From positions 248,001 to 312,000 of the forward strand of contig CBDALO010000168.1 of the NCBI GenBank assembly GCA_965196985.1: a DNA stretch of 64,000 nucleotides, given 5' to 3'. This stretch comes from 2-12-FULL-35-23 sp965196985 (GTDB lineage Bacteria; Pseudomonadota; Gammaproteobacteria; UBA12402). The notes below the pieces were generated by a model that saw only the letters and a program-made list of their open reading frames with translations, had not been told where the DNA came from and searched no databases. Of this stretch, positions 19,121 through 28,997 are shown in pieces. The translations under genes and the position numbers were made by a program. Position 1 is the first letter of the stretch; each line of letters begins with the position of its first letter.

Positions 19121-20844
19121 GTGACTGACAGAAAACCTACTAATTCTTAGTCTTTGTTGTTTTATTACACTTTCATTTTTTTATATCCGCGCGAGATCAT
19201 AATAAAAATAGCATGTTAAGCCCTGGCCGCGTACAAAAAAATGAAATCTCGCTGTTTTGATACGAAAAAAAGCATCCTGCTTTCTGGAATACAATGGGAT
19301 ATTCTGAGGCTGACTAGGCAGCTAACGGTGGGCTGCGACCTCGAATGCGTTTTTTTAGTCGCGCTGCTTTCCTTTGCTCAGCTCTTTGTATAAGACTTCC
19401 GATACGATCTATGTTTTTTCCAACAATCGCTAAGCCAACATAACTCTTAAAGCCATCAATGCCGTGATCTAGGCATTGATCCAACCCATGAACTTCAAGA
19501 GCATTAATACTGGATTCTACCGCAGAATGCTTTTGTTTCGCTTTCACAAACGAGTCTGACTTTTCAATTTCTGTGCTTCCTTTGAGAGTCGACCTTTTCT
19601 CGGCAATGCAACAACTTCCAAAATATCTGCTAACGCAGATTGATTTTCTTTTGAATGAAAGCCCTTATCAAAACTACATGTGTTTAACTCTGGGAACTTT
19701 TGTTGGGTCTCTTGAACCATAGATACGGCGACCTTGTCATCAGTCTCATTCTCCATCACACGATGATGCAATATAAATTGGTGTTGATCCTCCAAGACAA
19801 GACTTTCATTCCTAATTCGACTGGTACACCAGCCTTTCCTTTTACAATCCATTCAGTATGTGGCTGAAAGACAGAAAAGACTTTTTCTTCATGCGGGCTA
19901 GTCCAATAATATTCGGCGTTTAATTTGACGATCTATGAACCGTGAACATTTCTATACTTTCAACCATGGCGCATCTTGCGGCTTCAGTAGATCGGCTTTC
20001 TGGATAGCGTTTATTGAGGCAGTGCTTTATCTAAATATTTTTGCGCAATATTGAGATACTCCTGATGAGCATCCTTGATTGCCTTGTCCTTTTTGTTTTG
20101 TTGATCTGCTTGCTTGCTCTTACTGCGCTTTTTTAGTTGAGCTGAGATGCTTGATGTTATAAATTGCGCCAGATTCTGGCCACCTGCTGAAATTTTGCGC
20201 ATTGCGTATCTGTTGGAAAATGTACGTCTGTTTCAACCACAAAAAACGGCCTCGCAAGGCTCACTTTTTTTTAACAATGAATGACCAGCTTTCACAACAA
20301 CTTGATTAATCTCATCTAACAACTCGGGAGTGAGTAGCGAGACAAAGGTTTAAGCTGACTCTATTTTATCAAAAAATCAGCATGCAAGCATTTCACGAAT
20401 GGTTTTATCCGAATGCAGTCGATTAATCACAATTTAGACTCAGGCGGAGTACTCCCATGACCAATATTTTCCATAATTCCATACCAGGGGTCCATTATTC
20501 TTGTCAACCTCAGGTGCAATCTGAGCCTCTAGTAGTTCGAAAATCTCCTTCCGTACAGAGGGTGTACTATAAATAAACTGTAGCCCTTTTAATAATTTTG
20601 GAATGTCATCCCGTGATTTAGAGCTGATTTGAATTTTAGAAATATCTACTTGGCCAAATTTGTGGATTTTGGGCTAGTCTTGTCATTCTTGCTTTCCAGT
20701 GAAGAGTTTCTGTGGCGAAAAATTCGAAGATTAAGGCATTATATCGAAAATAACTGTAAATAGCTGGAAAACGAAAGTGCTGTTTTTTGAAAATCTTCAT
20801 GACCATTCATTGAAAATAAAAGGCTTTCGTTTTCTGTCAGTCAC
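19121..20844 (-). mobile_element. Decayed ISNCY-like element inside csy1
   Basis: 1724 bp bounded by perfect 16-bp inverted repeats (GTGACTGACAGAAAAC at 19121-19136 and its complement at 20829-20844) and an exact 6-bp duplication AAATTA (19115-19120 and 20845-20850). The ends are pristine, but the internal transposase has several stops and frameshifts, so it may have been mobilised in trans or has decayed since insertion. Confidence 0.9.
19314..20780 (-). pseudogene. ISNCY-like transposase remnant
   Basis: Fragments on the minus strand in different frames read, in order, a degenerate N-terminal part (20200-20700, including MENIGHGSTPPESKL and FFVVETDVHFPTD), MRKISAGGQNLAQFI (20202-20011), RVMENETDDKVAVSMVQETQQKFPELNTCSFDKGFHS (19852-19544, split here only for listing as one block of the conserved core), and AKQKHSAVESSINALEVHG (19547-19314). 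The order and motifs resemble transposases annotated as ISNCY; the family name is from memory. The gene is not functional. Confidence 0.7.
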
Positions 20845-22202
20845 AAATTACAGAGACTATTATTTGATATCACTTCTTGCTATTGAAATAAAACCAAAAA
20901 TCACACTTAAAGCTGCCTGCGATATCGACCATCCAATTGCGTATGAAGCTTTAAGCGAGCTTGGTTTAGAACAGCAAGAAACTTTAGAAATTGTTGAAAA
21001 AATCAAGGCTCATAGTAAAGATTGTTTAAGCTATTTCCAGCTATTTAAAGAGGTTATTGACCTAGAAGAATTTTCAATGAAGCCTGTTATTGATTTGGCG
21101 GAAAAAATTATCAGAGATAGCAAGTGTGGCACTGTAATTAGCCACTCCTCCAAAATGACCAACCCAGCCTGTAAATTCCCTAGAATTTATTTTAATGATG
21201 GGATAAGAGCGCCTGATGGATTAATTCGTTCTGGTAATATAACCACAGATTTTGATTTGCACATTGATGCTGCTAAACTGAAAGTCTTTAAATTTCTTAC
21301 ACTTCCACTTGAACAAAGTACGATATTTGAGCAGTTAAAAGCTAAAAATTCCAAATCGTTGCAATTAATTTTTGGTATAGATACTGAAACTGCAAACACT
21401 TGGTGTAACCAACTACAAACATGCATAACATCACAAGTTTACCATACTCACCATCTTGTCAAGCAAGTCTGGTTTCCTATTGAAAATGGTTACCACCAAC
21501 TTTCTTTATTACAACCTTCCGGCCTGGTTTTTCAATTAAAAGAGCGAATTGACCAAATGAATCACCGTTCGGTAGATACCTACGTAGGAAAAAAAGCCTA
21601 CAAAGATAACACGTACTATGAAAAAGGTTATAAAACCATCCTAAATCTTACGCTTATTAAGCATGGTGGTGATCATCCTAAAAATATCAGTGGGTTAAAT
21701 AACAGATATCAAACCTGCTATTTACTTGATTCGCGCCCACCCTTTATAGAACCTTGGCATATAAAATTCCCTACCAAAGATTTTTTTATTCAGACTTTAC
21801 GTTACAATGACTGCAAAAAAACTCTAGTGTGTTTCGATAACATCTTGAAAGCAGGATACGGAGATCAAATGCCATTAGACAGTATTCGTAAAGCAAGAGA
21901 TCGCTGCCTTAGTGATATCCTAGATGTAATCTTGCTGAAAATGATCGCTATACGTAAAGCATCGTTTAAACAATTTTGGCCAAAAACTAGTGGCTTACCA
22001 ACTTGGCAGAAGATCTGGCTCTGTGAAATATATAATGAACAAAGGTTTGAAAATGACCATTGGCTCAATACACTGTGCGAAAACATTTCTCTCTGGATAA
22101 ATGACGCATATAAAAATAGCGTTAAGCATCATGTTATGTTAGGTGAGGCAGAACGATACTATATTAAAGAATTTATAGAAAATAACAAGGAGGAACTAAG
22201 AC

Positions 22203-23144
22203 GTGAGCAATAATCTGATTCTTATACCGCATATCAAAGTTCAAAATGCTAATGCATTGTCTAGTCCTTTTACAATTGGTTTTCCAGCCATGACAGCCTG
22301 GATGGGTGCGGTGCATGCATTGCAACGAAAATTGAACGCGATAAATATAGCTGTAGTTTTTTCTGCCGCCGGTGTCGTGGTACATCACTTTGACTTGAAA
22401 ACCTATAAAGGACAGGGTGATTCTAAGTATTCTATTATTGGGACGGGCAACCCTCTGGAGCCAAAAACTGAAAAGGGTAAACCTAAAGGCAATGCCGTCC
22501 GATCATCATTCATTGAAGAAGCTCGATGTCATTTACAAGCCAGCATTCTTATTCAATACATCGGTATTGAGGCTCAGGATGAAAAACGAATGTTAGAGCA
22601 ACTGTATCAAGTAATACTTGGTAGCATGAAATTGGCAGGAGGTGATATTTTAAATTGCAACGAACCCAAAATAGTTCGTGATTTTAATATAGCAAAACGT
22701 CAATTAATGCCAGGGTATGCTTTAATTGAAAGGCGAGATTTGATGCAATCAGCAATGGAGAAGGGTCAAGATGCAATCGATGCACTGCTTGATTATCTTG
22801 CCATCCATCACACATGCACTAAGACTGAAATCAGCGGTGAAGAGCGTGTTAGTTGGCAGGATCAGCGCAAGCCCATCGAACCAGACAATCAAACGGGTTG
22901 GATCGTGCCCATTGCCACCGGCTTTCATGGTATTAGCGAATTGGATCATGCACTTAACCAGCGCGATCCTGAAGTACCACATCGCTTTGCTGAAAGTGTA
23001 GTTACCTTGGGTGAATTTAAAATGCCTTATCGCTTACAATCTGCAGAAGACCTGCTATGGCGTTATCATGTAGAACCTGATAACAATCTCTACCTTTGCG
23101 TTCAACGAACACCTGCATCTGAAATAACCAACTGTGATTATTAA
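22203..23144 (+). CDS. csy2: Csy2 (Cas5f)
   Basis: 313 residues, opening with LILIPHIKVQNANALSSPF and GFPAMTAWMGAVHALQR, the diagnostic Csy2 start. A later block, GWIVPIATGFHGISELDHA, matches the family too. Csy2 pairs with Csy1 as the tail of the I-F Cascade and binds the crRNA 5' handle. It starts at GTG inside the end of csy1 (11-bp overlap) behind AAGGAGG, so it remains translatable despite the upstream IS if transcription reaches it. Confidence 0.93.
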   Translation: MSNNLILIPHIKVQNANALSSPFTIGFPAMTAWMGAVHALQRKLNAINIAVVFSAAGVVVHHFDLKTYKGQGDSKYSIIGTGNPLEPKTEKGKPKGNAVRSSFIEEARCHLQASILIQYIGIEAQDEKRMLEQLYQVILGSMKLAGGDILNCNEPKIVRDFNIAKRQLMPGYALIERRDLMQSAMEKGQDAIDALLDYLAIHHTCTKTEISGEERVSWQDQRKPIEPDNQTGWIVPIATGFHGISELDHALNQRDPEVPHRFAESVVTLGEFKMPYRLQSAEDLLWRYHVEPDNNLYLCVQRTPASEITNCDY

Positions 23145-23164
23145 TTAAATTAAGGAGAACTAAC

Positions 23165-24211
23165 ATGGCTAAGAAAGGCAATAGCGCATCTGTACTGGCA
23201 TTTGAGAAAAAATTAGTTCCATCAGACGCTTATATGTATGGTGGCCAGTGGGAGAACAAATCCCAATTCTTACCGCTTCCTTTAAAGGTAAAGTCTGTTC
23301 GCGGAACAATTTCAAATCGATTTGGAAAAAAAGACAAAGTCTTGGTTGATGATCCAATGGCTCTTGGAAAAAAAGTTGAAAATCCTAACCTACAAACGGT
23401 TGATTCCTGTTCGCTAGGCATAGAACAGGATACACTGAAGCTTCATTTTACACTCAAGGTCTTAGGTGGGTTGGTTCAGCCTTCAGCCTGCAATAATGCA
23501 GCGTTTAAACAAAACTATCAGCAAGCTGTAAACAATTACTTCAATACACAAAGTATGGAAGAGCTTTCGAAACGCTATGTATTGAATATTGCTAATGCTC
23601 GTTTTTTATGGCGTAATCGTTTTGGAGCGGAAAATATTTTGGTAAAAGTTGACGCCTTAAATACTGATTCCGAGCAAAGCTGGGAATTTGATGCATTAGC
23701 ATTTAATCCACGTGATATGAAAACTACAACTAGCGATATCGATAGCTTGGCAGAACATATTGCTTCAGTATTAGCAAGTGAGCATGATTTTTTAATGCTG
23801 AACATTACTTGTTATGCAAAAGTCGGTACAGCCCAGGATGTGTATCCTAGCGAAGAGATGGTCTTTGATAAGAATAAGGAAAAAGGTAAAGGAAAGAAAG
23901 GTAAGGTATTATATGCAGTTGATGGCATTGCAGCTATGCACTCGCAGAAAATTGGTAATGCTCTACGTACTATCGATACTTGGTACCCTGATTATAATGA
24001 TGAGGATGCTTCTGTTGGCCCAATTGCTGTCGAGCCATACGGCGCTGTCACCCATTTGGGTAAGGCCTTTAGAACACCAAAAGACAAACAAGACTTCTAC
24101 ACTTTTTTTGATGAGTGGGCACGTGGCTGTAAGTTACGACGGATTGAAGATGAACATTACGTGATGGCAGTTTTAGTACGAGGAGGTGTTTTCGGTGAAA
24201 GTGATAAATAA
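23165..24211 (+). CDS. csy3: Csy3 (Cas7f), Cascade backbone
   Basis: 348 residues, near the usual length. It has the family's SVLAFEKKLVPSDAYMYGGQW start, the RYVLNIANARFLWRNRFGAE block and the EPYGAVTHLGKAFR block. Six copies coat the crRNA in the I-F complex. A strong AAGGAG lies before ATG 23165, 20 bp after csy2. The frame is intact. Confidence 0.94.
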   Translation: MAKKGNSASVLAFEKKLVPSDAYMYGGQWENKSQFLPLPLKVKSVRGTISNRFGKKDKVLVDDPMALGKKVENPNLQTVDSCSLGIEQDTLKLHFTLKVLGGLVQPSACNNAAFKQNYQQAVNNYFNTQSMEELSKRYVLNIANARFLWRNRFGAENILVKVDALNTDSEQSWEFDALAFNPRDMKTTTSDIDSLAEHIASVLASEHDFLMLNITCYAKVGTAQDVYPSEEMVFDKNKEKGKGKKGKVLYAVDGIAAMHSQKIGNALRTIDTWYPDYNDEDASVGPIAVEPYGAVTHLGKAFRTPKDKQDFYTFFDEWARGCKLRRIEDEHYVMAVLVRGGVFGESDK

Positions 24212-24220
24212 GAGGGCTTT

Positions 24221-24772
24221 ATGAATTACTATATAGATATATTCATCCTTTCTGATCCGGAGTTTTCAGCAACAGTTTTACTGAATGCACTTTACACTAA
24301 ACTCCACAAAACCTTGTGTGATTTAAGCTCTATAAATATTGGCGTTAGCTTCCCAAAGTACAAGGTTACTTTGGGAAATGTTTTGCGTATTCATGGTGAA
24401 AAATCAGTTTTACATAATCTTCAAAGCATCAATTGGATAGGTGGCATGAAAGGCTATTGTGACGTGAGCGAGATCATGCTTGTTCCTAAAAACTCAAAAT
24501 TTCGTACTGCTTCACGTAAACAAACGACAATGAGCCAAGCAAAACTCAGACGTATAATAAAACGTGAGTCTATATCAAAAGAAGAAACTAAAAGATACAA
24601 AGAAAAAATGTTTTCTAAAAAATTAAATGAGCCTTATTTAGAATTGCTGAGTCTTTCTAATAGGAAAAAGTACAGGCGTTATATTGAGTTTGGCGAATTG
24701 CTAGATCAGCCAGTTTATGGCAAATTTGATCAGTTTGGTTTATCAAAGACCGCTACTGTACCCTGGTTTTAA
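24221..24772 (+). CDS. cas6f: Cas6f (Csy4) crRNA-processing endoribonuclease
   Basis: 183 residues. The N-terminus MNYYIDIFIL and the catalytic-type His at residue 29 (TKLHKTL) match Pseudomonas Csy4, whose active-site His is also 29. An Arg/Lys-rich helix (KLRRIIKRESISKEE, about residues 107-121) fits the RNA-binding helix. The protein ends FGLSKTATVPWF, close to the family's C-terminus. It cleaves each repeat below its hairpin and stays bound to the crRNA 3' end. GAGGG precedes ATG 24221, 9 bp after csy3. Confidence 0.93.
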   Translation: MNYYIDIFILSDPEFSATVLLNALYTKLHKTLCDLSSINIGVSFPKYKVTLGNVLRIHGEKSVLHNLQSINWIGGMKGYCDVSEIMLVPKNSKFRTASRKQTTMSQAKLRRIIKRESISKEETKRYKEKMFSKKLNEPYLELLSLSNRKKYRRYIEFGELLDQPVYGKFDQFGLSKTATVPWF

Positions 24773-24903
24773 CCAATAAATTTTGTTCTTTAAAAATTAG
24801 TTTAAATTTCAATAAGTTACATCATAGCTTAAAAATATCGGATAAAAAGGTTTTTTTTAGCTAAGTGCTTGTTGTAACTATCAAATTTTACACTATAATT
24901 AGG
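24773..24903 (+). promoter_or_regulatory. CRISPR leader
   Basis: 131 bp, very AT-rich, between the cas6f stop and the first repeat, the usual position of the I-F leader. Contains T-runs and a TATAAT (24894-24899) just before the first repeat. It would hold the array promoter and the integration signals for Cas1-Cas2-3. Confidence 0.7.
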
Positions 24904-25532
24904 GTTAACTGCCGCACAGGCAGCTTAGAAAGAAGTAATAGCCGCCCGAGTTAGTCGGGCTAAGTTAACTGCCGCACAGGCAGCTTAGAAAGAACTTGTC
25001 AACTTCATCTAGTGTTGTTGTGTGTTAACTGCCGCACAGGCAGCTTAGAAAAATTTGATCTGCTTGCAGAGGGTTGTAATAACGTTAACTGCCGCACAGG
25101 CAGCTTAGAAATGTAGCGGTATAGCGACCTGTAACCGCGCCATGTTAACTGCCGCACAGGCAGCTTAGAAACGTCAATCCGGTCACATCTAGGATTAATG
25201 GAGGTTAACTGCCGCACAGGCAGCTTAGAAATTTATCAATGAGTCTCATCTGACAATATAAATGTTAACTGCCGCACAGGCAGCTTAGAAAATTTTACTT
25301 GCAACTTGCGCTGCGGTTGCGGGTGTTAACTGCCGCACAGGCAGCTTAGAAAGCTAAAGAGAAAAACTATTGTGTAAGGGACGGGTTAACTGCCGCACAG
25401 GCAGCTTAGAAATTCTATACTCGCGAACCCGTGATTCGCTAGATGTTAACTGCCGCACAGGCAGCTTAGAAACTGCTCAAGCGATTTGCCCAGCTCAGAT
25501 AGAAGTTAACTGCCGCACAGGCAGCTTAGAAA
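24904..25532 (+). CRISPR. Type I-F CRISPR array, 11 repeats and 10 spacers
   Basis: Eleven 28-bp repeats, GTTAACTGCCGCAC followed by AGGCAGCTTAGAAA, at 24904, 24964, 25024, 25084, 25144, 25204, 25264, 25325, 25385, 25445 and 25505. All look identical. The CTGCCGCACAGGCAG hairpin is the Cas6f substrate. Spacers are 32 bp except the seventh, which is 33 bp. The leader is at the cas6f end. The last repeat is followed by only GGAA before an IS begins at 25537, and it is not degenerate as terminal repeats often are, so the old end of the array seems to be missing. Spacer 1 (24932-24963) contains a GCCCGA/TCGGGC stem. Confidence 0.98.
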
Positions 25533-26394
25533 GGAAGTGTAATGTAGTAGGTTTTATATTGCTCCCAGCACAGCAGTTTTCCATTTAGAGCACCATGCTT
25601 TACTGTTAATCTGAGCACGCAGCTGAAGGATCGGGTCTAACCCTTCCCTAGTCCACTTCATGTGCTGCTGACCCTTGCACCTTTGGTTAATCAGGCTTTC
25701 CACTGTGGACTCCGCAAGATTACTTGTGAAGACTAGATGATTTTTTTTCCTTTCTCGGTAATTAACAATCTTGTCTTTATTATTTTGAATATATGTTATG
25801 AATTTTTTAATCTTATCTGACAATTTTGAAGAAAATGCATGCTCCTTTAATTGCTCAAGCCTAGTTATTGCAGCAGACACATTTCCCCGCCACAAATGCC
25901 ATTTGATACGTAAGAATTTAGGCTTTATGTCATCTGGTAATGAGATATTTTGCATTTTCATGGAGATATGAAACCAATCTAATATTGAGGTGATTGTTTT
26001 GCATAATGGTTTTAATGCATCCACTATACTCCAGCAATTTGCAGCACCATCACATAGAGCAGTAATATGAGTATTTTGTGTCATCCCTTCTCTAATAGCA
26101 GCTATAACAGTGTTTTCAATCATCTCTTTCCCACTATCGTTCGCAGTTGATGCAGCGCATGATTTACTGGATAGAAAATTTCTAGTGCCTTTCGCACTGC
26201 TTTCGACAGCATCTGGCTTGTAAAAAACAGCCGTCATCGCTTCAAAACTTCTATAATTAGGCTCTTTTGAATTTACATGACCACCATCAACATTTAAAAT
26301 TAATTCTTCTGCCTCATCTGCTTTTAACATGTTTTTTTCTTCTTTATTGACTAACTTTAATGAGCTGCCAACACGCTCTGTTGTTAATTTGATT

Positions 26395-28341
26395 GTATCC
26401 GTCTTATTTCAGCATGATGCTCATGCTGCGCTCTCTTTAGTTTACTGCGCCTGTGATGAGCGGATGGTAATTAATTCCGCTAGCGAAGGCATAGAATAGT
26501 TTTTTGTAATTCTGTCATATATATAATCGAAGACATTAACTGCTAGCTTTTTACATGTCTCAGTAATTGTAACCATTGTATCCTTAGCTTTCGTTCCTTC
26601 TTCACTCATAGTATGAAGGTGTACATCGCGCATTCTAGCCTGCTTCCGAGCCATCAACTCTGCTGGATTGTTATGTAGAGGAAGCTCTGGCTTTTCCAGC
26701 ACTAACAATAGCTGCCTTTTCTTTTTTAAGGTGAGCTCAATTTGTTTATCTAGTTTCTCGTAGCCAGTGATTGTTGAGAATAACTCAGTAAACTCATTGG
26801 ATAGCTTATCTATCTCATCTTGCCCTGGGTTCTTTTTATATTCAATGAGCTTATGATAATAATCCCAAAACCTATCCAAGAAGCTGTCAACAGAGTCTTG
26901 GTGCTTCTTAAAAATTGGCGTCAGCTTTTTATAATGCCTACCCTCATGAACCCAGCACAAGGCGAGTGATTCAGTAATGAGCTTAAACTGTGGCGCATCA
27001 TCGGTAATGAGTGTTTCTATCGCATAAGGACTCTTTCTATATGTTGAGATAGCTGCCGCATCAGTAATCAGCTTTCTATATTTTGGAAATTTTTTATCAC
27101 CTAATACCTTATCAAGAATAACTTCCAGCTCCTTACTGTTTAAGATAGTCGATGAGTGAAATACCTTTAAGCTTTCGATTACCTTGTGGGGTAAGTTCAT
27201 AGTAGCCAGTAAATTAAAAGCGGCCTCATTTAATGTGAACCCAAAGTGGTCTTTGCTTAACATTTCAATGACGCTTAATCGACTTTTACTGGTCAGCGTA
27301 AAGTAAGCTGAATAATACTCATTACCCAATACATTAACATAACGGTTTTTCCCATCCTCTCTAGCGTTGGTGTCATCTAGGTGCTGGTAGTTCGTGGATT
27401 GTAAACCTGCCTTCACAACTTCTACCTTCTCGGGCTCAAGTATCGTAGGTGTTTTAATTGTGAAGCTATGGATGGTTGATTTACTAATATCTATGTTGGC
27501 GGTTTTATAAAATGTCTCAAGGCTTTCTAGCGTCATACCACCTTGAGTATTTAGGAAGCTTGTCCAGCTTTTAATAGTAGGGCCGAACTGGCCCTCATAA
27601 CCAGTTGGCAGAGGTGCTGTATAGTGTTTGTTTTCAGAAGGGGAGTAATATTGTTGGCGCAAAAAAAGAGTGTTATTAGCAGCAATTTTTATATCCTGGA
27701 TAAGTGTTTTCTTAGAGCCATTTGGCACAGCATCGCTGGGCAACGAATCTGGATTAATTGTTAGTGTCACTGTATTAGAGACTTCGAGATTTTTTTTACT
27801 AGATTTTGGCTTTCTAGTTTTATTGGTTTTATTTCCTTTTCTATCCTTCTCGGAGGAATGATCCTTGTCCTTGTTAGCGCGCGTTTGCTTTCTAACATTA
27901 GGCTTTCCTTGCTCACCTTTATATTTATTTAATGCGTTATTTAACGATTGCACCTTGTCTTCTAGCTTTATGATTTTCTCAGCCTGACTTTCACATACAT
28001 TGCTAAAATCTGTTTCTAGTGCTGTTGGTGTAACAGTATTATTAAATCTCTCAATGAGATCGGCTAAAACTGATTTGTCAGGTTGTTTTTTCATAGGAAG
28101 AGTATACCACGGGTTTGAAAAGGTAAATTTTCCCCACACAGATGGCCGTACTGCTGAAATTATTTTTAAGCCATGAACCTGATCGATGAAAAAATAATCC
28201 GAGCATACAGCGTTGTTATAGAGCGCACATCATGCTTTTATGACACACGATGATTCCAATATAAAATTTCCAAATTTGCACGAAAAAGCTGTCAAGAACT
28301 TTTTGAATTATTTTCAAATCATGCTGATATTGAACGGATAC
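26395..28341 (-). mobile_element. IS66-family element, copy 1
   Basis: 1947 bp, bounded by GTATCCGT inverted repeats and an exact 8-bp duplication ATTTGATT (26387-26394 and 28342-28349), the duplication length expected for IS66. It lies within the ISKra4-like transposase gene. Copy 2 is at 40028-41974 with the same length. Confidence 0.92.
26442..28094 (-). CDS. IS66-family transposase
   Basis: 550 residues from the ATG at 28094; the longer frame to 28139 would run through the likely promoter (TATACT lies just upstream of the ATG). A coiled-coil region near residues 40-75 is followed by a Lys-rich linker. The catalytic core has DDTNARED, then TDDAPQFKL with the CWVHEGRHYKKL motif, and Glu in LHNNPAELMARKQARMRD, all IS66-type. 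IS66 elements often carry tnpA/tnpB helper genes; none is present here. Confidence 0.88.
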   Translation of the reverse strand: MKKQPDKSVLADLIERFNNTVTPTALETDFSNVCESQAEKIIKLEDKVQSLNNALNKYKGEQGKPNVRKQTRANKDKDHSSEKDRKGNKTNKTRKPKSSKKNLEVSNTVTLTINPDSLPSDAVPNGSKKTLIQDIKIAANNTLFLRQQYYSPSENKHYTAPLPTGYEGQFGPTIKSWTSFLNTQGGMTLESLETFYKTANIDISKSTIHSFTIKTPTILEPEKVEVVKAGLQSTNYQHLDDTNAREDGKNRYVNVLGNEYYSAYFTLTSKSRLSVIEMLSKDHFGFTLNEAAFNLLATMNLPHKVIESLKVFHSSTILNSKELEVILDKVLGDKKFPKYRKLITDAAAISTYRKSPYAIETLITDDAPQFKLITESLALCWVHEGRHYKKLTPIFKKHQDSVDSFLDRFWDYYHKLIEYKKNPGQDEIDKLSNEFTELFSTITGYEKLDKQIELTLKKKRQLLLVLEKPELPLHNNPAELMARKQARMRDVHLHTMSEEGTKAKDTMVTITETCKKLAVNVFDYIYDRITKNYSMPSLAELITIRSSQAQ

Positions 28342-28997
28342 ATTTGATTCGATTATGATTGTTAACTTTGCGTTGTGCAGTTGAAAATTTATTAAAAATA
28401 TCCTCGGCATCTCTAAAGGTCTGTTCGGCCCCTAATTCAGATTGAAGTTTTGCAAGGTCTCCTGATATCGTTGTGCCACCAAGAAAAGTCCTAACTGTTG
28501 AGGCCGGTTCAAAGCCACACTGATTACATTTTGCTCGTTGCATTTTTACTTCATGGTCAGTAAATACGTCGTGAAATGTCGACTTACGCTTGCCTTGCTT
28601 AATTAATTCACCTGGACATTTTGGGCACAAATGTAAATCATTATTGATTAGTTCAGTTTTTTCTATCAGAATATTATCAAGCGCAGCCTGCAATAGTTTA
28701 ATTTGTTTCTCATGCTCTAATGAGAAATCTAAACAGTTTGTTGCTACCTTGACCGACTCTTCTATTAACGTAGATTGGCGAACAACTGTGCTGGGATTAT
28801 CGAGATCAATAGATTCGAAGATTATGCGGTATCCTTTGTTCATTTTGACGCTCCAGTAGTTTTCTCAATCGACTGCAGCACAATATCATAGATAGCTGTT
28901 AAAACCTACTACATTACACATCCTAATCAGTATGAGACAAAGCGTAAACAATATTTAGAGAAGTCTACCGCTTCCTCTACCACTCCTCAGAAACCTA

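Larger units (their letters stand above)
18909..22213 (+). pseudogene. csy1: Csy1 (Cas8f), large subunit of I-F Cascade, split by an IS
   Basis: The 5' piece (18909-19120) encodes MTDDKSEILNFIKK through KNIRFALN. The 3' piece (20851-22213) encodes YRDYYLISLLAIEIKP onward, including the Csy1-like VISHSSKMTNPACKFP, LKVFKFLTLP, LVKQVWFPIENGYHQLSLL and KHGGDHPKNISGLNNRYQ blocks. Deleting the insertion and one AAATTA copy fuses them in frame (FALNYRDYY) to 524 residues. Csy1 recognises the PAM and the crRNA 5' handle with Csy2, so the surveillance complex should be inactive. A 70-residue N-terminal peptide is made, and a frame from 20777 could give the C-terminal part alone. It overlaps cas3 by 4 bp and csy2 by 11 bp. 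Confidence 0.93.
25554..28843 (-). pseudogene. ISKra4-like transposase, split by IS66
   Basis: The 5' part (28843-28342) has a zinc-ribbon-like CPKCPGELIKQGK and CNQCGF pair. The 3' part (26386-25554) has LILNVDGGHVNS, ITALCDGAANCWS, LDWFHISMKMQNISLP and the terminal NLAESTVESLINQRCKGQQ. Joined at the ATTTGATT duplication they give one frame of 444 residues (NNHNRIKLTTERVGSS across the joint). Family assignment is from memory of similar marine gammaproteobacterial transposases. Confidence 0.75.
25537..28919 (-). mobile_element. ISKra4-like element interrupted by an IS66-family element
   Basis: The ends form a 20-bp inverted repeat, GTGTAATGTAGTAGGTTTTA at 25537 and its complement ending at 28919. 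Net length is about 1428 bp after removing the IS66 copy and its TSD. The outer flanks (GAAAGGAA left, ATCCTAAT right) do not match, which suggests the DNA beyond the right end was brought in by a deletion or rearrangement rather than by simple insertion. Confidence 0.85.

Noticed and set aside
25005..25588. Open frames across the CRISPR array (both strands)
   Set aside because: They are translations of the repeat-spacer pattern; the repeated residues come from the repeats.
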